A DNA stretch of 64,000 nucleotides from Strongylocentrotus droebachiensis (lineage: Eukaryota; Echinodermata; Echinoidea; Camarodonta; Strongylocentrotidae), in NCBI GenBank assembly GCA_035222895.1, contig JAVYIG010000892.1, positions 186,001-250,000 on the forward strand, written 5' to 3'. This document shows positions 50,646 to 62,600 of this stretch, piece after piece. The position numbers were made by a program, and so were the translations under genes. Positions within the stretch are counted from its first letter, which is position 1. Each line of letters opens with the position of its first letter. Under the pieces are notes generated by a model. That model saw only the letters and a program-made list of their open reading frames with translations. It did not search any database and had not been told where the DNA came from.

Positions 50646-53600
50646 ATCTATCTTTATTTATCTCTTGCTGTGACCTCAATATACTGGACCCTGCCACACA
50701 TACCACAGAAACCCAAACACAACATCTCGAGGTGAAAAACCTTACGAACATGAACGTCAACTGTGACATGACAGCCACAAAAATCTCAACACAGGTGACT
50801 CAGGCGAGGTGAGCTTCAAATTCCCTGAGGGAATTCTATTCCTTTGTGACCTAGAAAACACAGTGCTTGCCTCTCTTATATTAAATCATCAGTCTGTAGC
50901 TATACAAAAAGCAATACAAATTTAATATCTGTAAGGTGTGAGTGAATGCTGTAACACGCTACTTCATTGCATCTTGCACTGTACAACATAGGCCTAAGGC
51001 TTAATCAAAGGTCCATTTCTTCACAAGAAATCATCTGTAATCAGTATTACTTTTTTTGTATTAAAAAAAAATTATATAATATTGTTGAGAAATTGCTAAC
51101 TAAAATTGTACATCAAAGCCAGCCATGAAGACGACCCTGGACTTGCATGAAATTGGAATAAAGAAAAAAAAAGTTTTGAAGTTCACACTCCAATCATCAT
51201 CTTGATTCCTCCCTTGTGAATTAAGAGGCCAAATGATTTGACAATCTGTGTGACAGCTACAGGCCAGGCCTACATTCTCAAACATTAGAGATCTTCTTTG
51301 CGTCTCTGAAGATCAAGTCCTACATCTGTCAAGCCAGCCACAAGAATGGGATCAGTATAAAGATAGCATGTACATCTAGCAGACCCAAGGATTTTTATTC
51401 ATTTCACAGCTTAGCATATAAGCAGGGCACCACCACCTACATACATGTAGGATTATTAAAACAAGATTCATAACCCATAATTCAAATAAAATGAGGCAGG
51501 CAGATAAACGTATAGGTCCCTGCTCGGCTTCACTAGGCTTCACACTACAACACCTCTCTGATTTCCGGGGGCGGCAAATGCAAAAATGATAAGCTTTAAA
51601 TCCTTCCACGACTTGTGACCTTTTATTTGATGCAAATATGAATATTTTGTCAAGAGAAAGAATAACAAGAAAATTTGAGAGAGGGATTGTTGAGATACAT
51701 TTCAAATTCCAGGGTTCTTATTATATCAAACTTTCATGCGTCCTCCTTTCTTCAAAGGTTGGACTTGATAAAAGCTAGGTAATGCCATGGGAGAGGGAGG
51801 ACAAGCCATGAATATGTATAGATATAATGAAATAGTCAATCAGAATGAATTGTGTGTGATGGTCACCAAAAACAATTTTTGACGTATGAAAGAATTTGTG
51901 ATTGCTTGGAATAACAGATTGCAAAGTCTCTCTGTTTTAGAGTTATGTGACTAGTCAGAATAGCAACAAGGATTATTTGGCAATTTTCAACATTTCAAAA
52001 CGATATCCAACAGCCCCTTATGCTATTTTATAGTGCAGTACAACCCCCCCCCCCCCCCCCCTGGTTCTGGGGAAATACACATCATATCCATATAAATAAT
52101 TTATTGGATAAATGAATAACTCAAACAAAATTTTCTAGTGTGAAATGGCCCACTGATCAGCAATAAGAAAATCCTCAAAAATATGATTTCATGTACATGT
52201 AAATGTCTCAAACAAAATTTTCTAGAAGAAGATCCTCACAGATATTGATTTCATGTACATGTATAACTCAGCTCTTAGAGAGTTCGGTGGTAAGCGCTTT
52301 ATAAGCACCGCTGGTATTGTATTATTATAATCATTATTATTATTACTAAACAAAATTTTCTAGTGTGAAAGGGCCCACTAATCAGCTGAGGAAGGTGAGG
52401 AAAGCTTCATCCCATCATTCCAGCCATGCAGCCAGGCTAATGGCCATCGGACAGCTGATGGGCTGATACCCTCCTCTTATCAACAAAGCATCCTCGTGAT
52501 GGGTTAAATGCTTCAATGAGAATACCACATGATCTGTCTAAATACCAGACATATGACCCAACCAGTCCTGGCTGCCACACCTAGTATAGTAGTCTATGCG
52601 AACGGGGTCCTACACTGAGGCGGCTGAGCATCCATGGTTTTGTCAATTGTAAATATGGTCCTATAAGCCCAGAGTCCAGGATTTTGTTGTGCAATGTCAT
52701 ATGCCAAACATATGTTTAAATTGTTAAAATGCTAAATAGTCTGAAGACACCAGGAGGTGCAATTCCAATGGCTATATTTTTTTATCTATTTATTATAATC
52801 TTAAATTTCATTTTTTATGATTTCATTGCCATGACACATCTCAATTTGTTTTCACAGATGTCAGGTAAAAATGTACACAGTCCATATATGGGCTCATTAG
52901 CAATGGCTTATCACAATTTAAATTTGTTTTGGCGATTAAAATACCTGGTGCTCAAAATGGATGATAAATTATCATTAAGATCATTAGGATATTGTTGTCA
53001 AAACATTCAAATGGTCCTGTGTCATTTGATTTGAAAATACTGCAACACAGACAACAATGACCTGATTTAGTTTTTATCTATCTTTTTTTTTAGCAAGTTG
53101 AATTTCTAACAATTTACTGAACGAAAACAAAATGAAGAGATTTCAAAACAACTGGAAAGAGGAAAACACATTCCTCAGTATTTCAGCGCTGACCTGCATA
53201 CATGTATATCATAGAGAAAGTTGCAACAGGTAGGCCTGAATGAAATTGTCTCCATAAAAGTAATTGAAGTGTGGATTCTAAAGGTATCTCAATTGTTGTA
53301 TCCATGTCTAAAGTGAAACTAATCTGTTTAACCCATTGCCTATGAGAACTGGGTGGCTCTGTATTAACTCTATGGGAATGAGAGAATTCAGTAGCCAATG
53401 GGTTGATAACATTTTCTGCGTGAAAGTATTTGGCTCATGACCTACATCTGTGGAACAAACTTGGGATATTCTGAGAATCCAAAGATTTCCCCCCTCCTCT
53501 TGACAGGTCAATCATTTCAGACTATTTCCGAGTCCTGCATTCTTACTGCTTCTTCCTGTGCTCTCCATCTCTGAATGATTGGTCACTCATTCAAGACCAT

Positions 53601-56600
53601 CAGTCTGTCCTAATTTTTTCCTGATGACCAACTAATGCCTGGTCAATAGCACAAGCATATCAGTTATTCCTATTCCTTCCTAGGCTCTCCCTCTCCTTCT
53701 TTAATAGTTGCCATTAACTAAATTAACTAAAGGCCAATTCTAGTTCCGTTTTTTTTTTCTTGTGTTCTCCTTTTGCTAATGGGTGGTCAATCACTCAAGA
53801 CCACCATTCTGTCCTATATCTTCCCAATGACCGACTAATGCCTGGTCAATAACACAAGATCACTTATTCCTATTTATTCCTATGCTCTCCCTCTCTTTCT
53901 TTAATAGTTGCCAATAACTAAAGATGAATTCTCGTTCCTCTGTTTTCTTGTGTCCTACTTTTGCTAATGAGTGTTCAATCACTCAAGACCATCAGTCTGT
54001 CTTATATCTTCCCAATGACCACCTAATGAATGGTCGATAACATAAGATCCCTTAGTCCGATTTCTTCCTATGCTCTCTCTCTCTCCCCTTCTTAATTACC
54101 ATTAACTGTAGACTAATTCTAGTTCTCTGTTTTTCTTGAGCCCTCCCTTTCTTTACAACTGGTCAAGACCCTATCTCTCCTCACACCCTGCCAAAAAGAA
54201 GGGTGGGGCAAAAAACAGCGCAAATGTCTAATGAATGGTCAATAACTCAAGACTAACTCTTCTCAATGACCCACTTTAATAAGAGTACCTTCAGAGTCTT
54301 CTGCAAGGTAAAGATGGAACCTAAACAGCTGATGCTCTGCCAGACAGGTACCCCACTCTGTCAAACAATAGGACCACGGAGTGCAAAAGTTCAAAGGGTA
54401 ATACCGTTTCATCTTCAGACTTCATTTCATACACGTGAGCAAGGATGACAACAGGAAGAGGACCAAATACAAAACCGTTTCAACTTACGGCCTCTAGCGA
54501 AAAGCCAGATTGAATGGACTGAATCAAGAGCATTAGCATGACCGTTGAGAATAAAAAGGAGTTAAGACTCTTCATTGAAAGATCAAAACACGATGAAGCA
54601 GAAACAAACTGCTGTGTCTGCTTATTTTAGCAAAATGTTTACAAAACTGTGTGTTTTCGGTTTCCGACCCACTAACCATGTGGAACAAATACTTGGGGGG
54701 TTCTTATCTATTCTGATCCCATATCATCGGTAATTATCCGGGGATTTATGTGTTGTGACTAATACCTGTCCCTATGATCCATAACGATATTATTATTCAC
54801 ACCTGAGAACTGCAGGATAATGAAAGACATTAATCTCTATTCTTTCTTTTTTTTTCAAGGGTCTTTTTCCAATTTAAACTTATTTTTATACATTACGTCT
54901 TCATATTCTCCACTAATAATCTCCACTAACGATCTCGACTAATGATTATACTTTTCTTGGAAGTATTTTCCCCCAGGAATCAGCACATGCAGGTAATGTC
55001 TGTGCATATTTGAATCAAGACAGGGTTGTCTTATAGTAGACCTCGTACTTAACGGCATCTTTTTAAAGGCAAAGATTCAACATTGTTTCTTGAACCACTT
55101 TAACAGTTTTAATACTGTCCTTGCGATTGCCATTTAATCATTGTTCTTCAGCCTCGAGTTCTTCTGTTAAGACCCTCAATATTCAAATACCCAAGCATAT
55201 ATCTCCTTGGATTGATGACCTACCTTTTCTTGCTTTCTTCTGAAGTCTGATGGTATCTGAGGACTTCTTCTTGATATCCTGTCTGGCTTTCTTGTACTCT
55301 GAAGAAGATAAGAAAGAAAAAAGAGAAAGTCATAAATTTACGTCAGAAATCACAGATACTGTGGGTTTGGACAGGTGGTAGAGGAAATTCAAGTGACAGG
55401 GAATATCACTGATAACATATCAAAATGTTTCATTTCTCAAAGCAATTGCTGTATTTTCATTTTGTGTCCGAAACGCTTTGAAACAAAAATCTCTCAATAA
55501 ACTTGAAATTGGACTTGAAACTACAGAATTTTAACACAATATGCACATTTTATTCATTTGCACATCATGGGATTGAGCAAACATTGGGGGTGGGGTATCT
55601 AAACATCAAAGTCTTAAAGAGTAATTTAACACATCATTTTTTTCCTTCAAAACACATGTAAAGCAATGAGAATGTCAGGTTTTGTTTCACAGTAAATTTC
55701 AGGTCTATCATTATTTTTGTCAGCAGATATCACAAAGTATACACAAGCTTCGAAAGAATTTACTAAGTCGTCATCATGATGATTGCGACATGCTATTAAT
55801 AAATGCTTGTATTATTCATGACGCATCTGGATAATGATGACCGATGCATATGGGGGCCCTTAATTAGTCTACTTTGGACATCTTGCTCTGCATAATAGTC
55901 CACTCTAAGATGTAGCCTATGTACATGTATGTTTAATCTGGATGTCTGTCCACGTTCGTAGGACATAAATCTCTCTCTCTCCATAATGACAGCTCTGGCC
56001 CTTCTGCTTGGTCGATGACGCACCGTGCATCATATGCGAAAGTCATTACACGCTTCTCAATCTCTAATGCACGTTTTTCTCGGAGGAGGGCGGGCAGGTT
56101 CAGAGGACTTAAAATAGGACCGATACCAGACGCCAGCTGGCGCGGGCTGCGTTTGTCGCCCCACAGCCAGGTCCACGGTTGAAGGTCCGTCACAGACGAG
56201 GGGTCACATGATCATCATAAAATTGAGACCCTTGACAGCTGAGGATAGAGATACATATGTCACATCCCCACTTAAGATGAGGCACGCCTATCACTTGGGA
56301 TATTTCCGCTCTCGTGTGATACTGTCAAGATAATGGAACTACGAGCCTGGGAGGGGGGGGGGGGAGACTGTTTAACCCCAGCTGATCGTCCCTAAGACCA
56401 AAGAGATACTACTTGCTAAGACAGAGTTGTCATGTCTAATGGATATTTCATCCAACTCTATGGATCAGAAAATTCTTCTTCCAATAATGTACATTTGCCA
56501 TTCCACACCCGGGAGACAAATAGGAACATTGTGTAATGTTCACAGTGAGTGATATTACAAAATTCCCATATGATGAATATTCTGTAAGAAAATTTCAAAG

Positions 56601-59600
56601 GGAGTGAAGATGGGACAGGTTCACACTTAAAAATGCTTAATTTTAATTCATGAAAGTACTGTCATTATCAGTCTTATCACATTACATCTTGTCCATTTCT
56701 TGACATCTACATGTAGTGGCTAGGATTTTTTCAAACATTTTATTATCTACCAAGTATGCAAAATCAGTCACTACAATCTAATTACTAAAGGACATCAAAG
56801 AAAAGTTTATTATTCAAGATAACTTCTACATTGGCCAGAAAAAGATGGTCTCATGGGAGAAAGCTAGGAAGCGAGAGTCCCTCATACCAGAAGGATGAGT
56901 AAGAAAAGAGCCAGAGCAACGCGCAATACCTTGCTTAAACCTGCTCCATCACTCTTGTCTTACCAACCCTCTCTAACTGTGTAATTCAAGTTGGCATTGC
57001 AGGCATACGTTTAGACAGATGTCGGTTAGAGAGGAGATAGAGTTTCTCTCATCTATATTGCTCCTCTAGTGGTTATGTCCAGACCCATTAGGGTGACTCA
57101 GGAGAGGCCCGGCCCCACAGAGGACATTGGCAAATCTTTGAGAGATATTAAAAGCTTTAATAGTCAAGCTTACAAGAAGGGGGGGGGGGGTCATGGTGAT
57201 TTTGCCCCCCCCCCCCCCCCCCACCCCACCCCACCCCACCCCTCACCATTGAAATAGTCCTCCAGGTTGCAATTCAGATAACCCAAAATGTCTTTCTTTA
57301 GCCCTGCGATGATTTCTCTTTAGGACATACAAGTATTTTGTTTAATATTACAAAACTGAACAGAGCCCGAGAGGGAGAAAATAGGTGTTGTAATACAGCC
57401 CTCATACCCCCCCCCCCTTGATAAAATGCTCACTTTTTCTTGTGTATGAAAAACTTTTTCTTGTTGAAAATTTAGGGAATGCCCCATGTAAATATCGCGG
57501 CTGTTACTTAAATCAGCAACAGCTGCATGTTTATCATTACATCAATCTTTATAATAAATGTATATTAAGGGCCAATAATAAATATTCCACAAAACCGGGT
57601 TCAAAAATTGCCTTGAAGATGCTTTGTACAGGTCTAGGACTCAAAAGTAGAGGAGACTAACAAACTGGAATCATATTGCACTACCCATCAAATTAACACG
57701 TCAAGTGTTAGATATAAGTAGGGGTGTGGGTTATAATGGATGCACTTCACAGTACTTCCACTTGGCAGATACTGTTGGTGAATTAAAATGAAGTTAATAT
57801 TTCACTTGAGAGGGGGGGGGGAGGGGGGGAGGGGGGGGAGGGGGGGGGGGAGGTTGTGGGGCTCTGATGCAAAACAATATCTCACAAAATAACGATGGTA
57901 ATAAATGAATGCTCTTATCCTGAGAGAGCTGTGCCTGTCTGCTTCTATCCTCAATCTTTGGTTAGCAATGTAGAGTAGTTAACCCAATAGCAACTAAACC
58001 GCCCGAAACCGCCCCTCCTTTTACTCACTGAACCGCCCGAAACCGCCCGTCCGTTTTCGTCCGTTTTCAACGCGCTATAGTATCCGTTCTAGGGTCTACC
58101 GTTTAATGTTATGCGTGCGTAATCCTTACGATGTCTACAGTAGGATTCAGCATCGAAAAATAGCGCAGGTTTCATATTCTTCAGAAAAATGTCAAAAAGA
58201 GAGAAATATTGCAAATTCTTCCAGTGAGTAATAGGCAATATTTACAAAATTTCTAGTTGCTAATGGGTTAAGAAATAACTTATCCAATATTCATTAATGT
58301 TAGATGCTTACTATATGCCTCTTTTTTCTTTCTTTTATTTGTGTTCACTCAACATTGCAAATTGATAAAGATTTTTTTTTTTGTAATTTCTCTCTCTCTG
58401 TATTTTTCAGGTAAAGCCCCAGTCCCATATAAAGCCGGACCAGCACGGACGAGCACGGACCACTCCGGACCATCCCGGACCATGGTCTGGGGTGATCCGG
58501 GATGATTTGTTCAAAAAATCGCAACCGCCGACCGTCTCCCCGGACCCAACACGGTACCACTACGGACCGCCCCGGACCGTCCGGGCATAGCCCCGGCAGC
58601 AGTACAGATCATTCCAGACCCAGCACGGAGCCGCCACGGACCGTCCCGGACCACCCCGGTGCCACCCCGGTACCAACACGGATCGCCCCGGCAGAGCCCC
58701 GGATCATCCGTGTAGCCACCGTGCTGGGTCTGGGGTCATCCGTAGGGGCGCCGGGGTGATCCGGGGTCAATAACTCACTCCCGGACTGCCACGGATCAAC
58801 ATGGACCGCCCCGGCGCCACTACGGATGACCCCGGACCCAGCACGGTGGCTGCACGGATCACCCCGGATCAAACTATTGTCCCGGACCGTCCCGGACCAC
58901 CCCGGCAGTTTTTGACCGTCAAAAACATCCGGGGTCGACTCCCGGACCGCCCAGGACCATCCAGGACCACCCCGGTGCCAACACGGTGTCAACACGGACC
59001 GAATCCCGGATCACCCCGGATGGGGTCCGGGATGGTCCGGGACGGTCCGGGACGTATATGGGACTGTAGCTTTAACACATTGCCACATATCAGACCTACA
59101 AAGGATATACCTATTTCCATCCAGTTTTACAATTTGCCATCAATCCTCTTGTATGAGGACTTTCCAAAAAATTAACCACCATTATAAAAAACCTTCCCCT
59201 CTTTAGATTGTTTTGACCAAAAGATTAAAAAAGAATCACACTGTATTCCTCTGTATTTAAGAAGTTTGCAATAACTACACTTCAGTCCCCAACACCTACT
59301 AAACACAGATGGACATGAATTGTGTTGCTCAACGGCCCAACCTCTCCAAAATATTTTATTTACATAAAGAAGCTCAAGTTAATATTTATATTAGTTTTGT
59401 TCCTACTGTGTGAAAATGAACTAGAATCTTACACAGCTTTTCAATACTGTTTTGTCAAATGGAATAAGGATTTGTTGAGTGAAACATCTTGCAAAGAAAT
59501 AGTCTTGCATTTTCAAAGCATCTGCTAATAGTCTGAAGGCCTTTAATTGATATGATTTTACAATTAATGAGCTAACACACTTCTCATGCTCAGCTGACTA

Positions 59601-62600
59601 TATACATGTAGATGGTAACAAATCTTCTGAAGGCCTGTATCTGAGAAAAACTCATTTTCTCGAAAGAAATGTATTCCATTTCAAATCAATGATCATGGAT
59701 GTTGAAATCCACAGCATTGAGTGAGAGAACATCAGGCGAGTCTTTTGCATCATCAGAAGACTCGACATATATGCCGCCATCAAAACGTACACTCGAGCCA
59801 TCAGTCTGCATTTTTACGCCTGCCATCTTATATTCCACCCATGTGCTCCAGCAGCCTGTCTATAAACACCTTCCCCTCCCACTCGGCCATCCAATCCATC
59901 GTACACACCACGCAGCATATGGGATGCCCTAATCAAAACAGATCCCTACCACCTCCGAGGATTCCCCCTAATTTATACCCCATTCACATCAGAGGAAAGT
60001 TATACAAAACTCACATACATAGAGAGAAGCGTATCATAACGAATTACCATAGAATGAAAGGGGTAATCAATGTATGTACATAGGTTTACAAAGTATTGTA
60101 TTCAAGAAACAAGAAGCTAGTTTTGACAAGGTAACCTAAGGGTCTATAATTATGTCTGATGTCAGCTTATGTCATACTATTGCTCTATAAACAAAACAAA
60201 AAACATGCATTCTTGATAAGCCCTTCCCGATTATACAATTCCTGTATGTACAATATGACCTTAACAAGAAAAGTAGAACAAATCGTTTTTCAAGTTTCTG
60301 TACCCAAAAAATGCTCAAAATAACTAAAAACAGATGCACTGCTTTTGCCATTTTTCTTAAAAATGTTCAGATTAGAAAGAAAAAAGGTAATTTCTTATAG
60401 TGTAAGCCAGCAGTAAATGGTTTTCAAATAGGTACACAATAAATTGTAATAGTCTAAATGGGGCAATTGATATCATTCTCCATTGAGCAGCATCCCTCTC
60501 TCCCAAGAGACGAGAGACATTTGGTAAGGAGTAGAATGTTGGGGAGGAGTGAGTATGACACGTGGTATCACTCCATAATTGGCAATTTCAATTCGAGTTA
60601 GAAATGACACAAAGCCCTGCAAAATTGATGCAATCCCTGCATAAATATACACTGTCGATTACCGAAATTGACAAGGTATACATTCTTCTTCTTGCGGATC
60701 TTGTCACTGGCAATGTTTTCTTTGTGTTTTGTAGTGCAACTGTTTATGTTATGTGTTTATTCCCGAGGCTTTTTAGGGCATTTTCCAATAATAAAGTTAA
60801 AATCCGGTTAATTTCATTTGGGGGGGGGGGGAAACTCTTACTTTTATTTGGAAGAAAGAATGAAATATTTTTTTCTTGTCTCCTCATGGAAAGTTATAGT
60901 TCATTTGACTGTGGATCACAAGGTCCGCGGTTGGAGTCCCGCCGCGGCAGTAATATCCTTTGGCAAGGCATTAATCTACATTTGCCACAACACTCAATGT
61001 GTGGTAAATGGGTACCTGGTAGGATTAATCCTTGAAAAAACGCACTGCGCACTGATAACGACTACCGGAGCCAAAGCTAGGGTAATAATTTCCAAAGCTC
61101 TTTGGAAGCGCATAGAGATGTTATTTCATGATGAATTATTTGCTATACAAGAACTGAATAATATTATTATTATTATTACAAACCTTTGGCATGATCCTTG
61201 TCGAGTTGAACTGTATTCTTCTTCCATTCCTCCGTCTTCTCTTGTAGAGGGACCACCAAATATTCCGTTATTGAACTAAACAGATAAGAAAAGAAAGAAA
61301 GAAAAAACAAAGAACACATAAGAATGCATCATCAATTGAAAAACTGTGATCTGTATATCATAATAAGTGAATACCATTTATTGTTTTCATCAGCTGGCTT
61401 GCGTGTGGTTCTGTTGCACTTTCAATGATAAATGACCGGCCTTGGTCTCTATCTTCTTATCTGAAAAACACCACTCCATGCTTGTCCATTTCAAGGGGTC
61501 ATCCACAAATCATTTGACCACAACAACAAACGGATAGGAACTGTCCGAAAATAGAACCCATCTTCTGCGTTGAGAGCTAGTAGGCATTAACTCATATACC
61601 TTTGAGGTAACACTCAGCAAATGCACTTCCGGCACCAAAAAGATGATATCATCTGTTTGGTGGCAAGAAGGTGTTAACTCAAAATATTTTAACAAAGAGT
61701 CAATGCCCTTTCGGCTCCACAAGGACGATTATCATCTGTTTGAAGGTAGAAAGGCATTAACTCATATACTCTAACACAGAGTCAGCACCCTTCTGGCTCC
61801 AAAAACAGATGATATTGACCCGAGATGGGTTGGTGGCACTTTGAGAGGGAGATACTAAATTGGCTTTGATGACAGACACTGGATGCTTAACTCTCCATGA
61901 CCTTTCGAGGTCGAGGGATGGCATCCCTTGATTAATTAACTGTTGCATGGCAACTAATTGCCGGAGAGCCGTCTCCGACACGGCGGCGGCTGCGGTTCAT
62001 CCGCCCGCTGGAGGAAACACAATCTAATAGCTGTCAAATATTGATACCAGGTAGGACCATGGGGTGTGTGTTCACATTCTGATTTATGATGGCTGGGGCA
62101 GGTGAGAGATGCTCTAATGGAAGTTTTTCTTTTTTAATCTTATCTTTTATGGAGATGGAATCGAGTCAAAATACCTGGAAAGTGTCCTAATTGATTTATC
62201 ATTTTCTGTGATTCACGGAATGATCATAAAAGAATAAACATATTAAATGCCATAATCTAATGGAATTATAGAAGTCCTGTATTCAAATTACCCCTTAACT
62301 TCTTTTATTGCGAGTTCACTTTTATAAATACATCCACATTTTAATTAACACCTTTCATCTTCAACTGATCTTTCTGTCACAGTAAAAGTATATTCCAATA
62401 AAACCCCACAAATAACATGTAAGGTGTATTAAAGGACACCTTTAAACCCTCTGTTAAGAGCTAGAAAAGCATTAATCTTATGTAAAGCCATAAGGTTAAT
62501 GCCCTTTGGGCTCTCAGAAGACAAAATTATGCAACCAATTTCCTCCATCTGATAAATGAATCTGACATTAAATGCTAAAATCATAACCTCAATTATTCTT

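Larger units (their letters stand above)
34548..55223 (-). other. MTSS1 intron, 20.7 kb, repeat-rich
   Basis: The largest intron. From low to high coordinate it holds a MITE copy (37.2 kb), CT-repeat blocks (37.8-38.3 and 41.65-41.9 kb), a 416-bp repeat array split by a foldback element (39.4-41.5 kb) and hairpins (43.3-43.95 kb). Further right are an old ~315-bp tandem array (44.6-45.5 kb), a 495-bp inverted-repeat element, SINE ends (48.5 and 52.3 kb), a telomere-like array (49.7-50.0 kb) and a ~195-bp tandem array (53.5-54.3 kb). Stretches 35.8-36.9, 42.0-43.1, 46.0-48.4 and 50.7-52.0 kb look unique, with nothing identifiable. No cassette exon could be supported. Confidence 0.75.
55299..61183 (-). 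other. MTSS1 intron, 5.9 kb
   Basis: Holds the SINE at its 5' edge, the GC-rich CCGGACC inverted-repeat element at 58.4-59.1 kb, poly-G/poly-C tracts at 56.35, 57.2 and 57.8 kb, and a GC-rich unique patch at 55.95-56.21 kb. The remainder is unique AT-rich DNA with no supported exon. Confidence 0.75.

Noticed and set aside
58502-59175. Frames of 85-128 codons on both strands with Pro/Gly/Arg-rich products
   Set aside because: By-products of the iterated CCGGACC element; the same composition appears in every frame and no start context or homology is visible.
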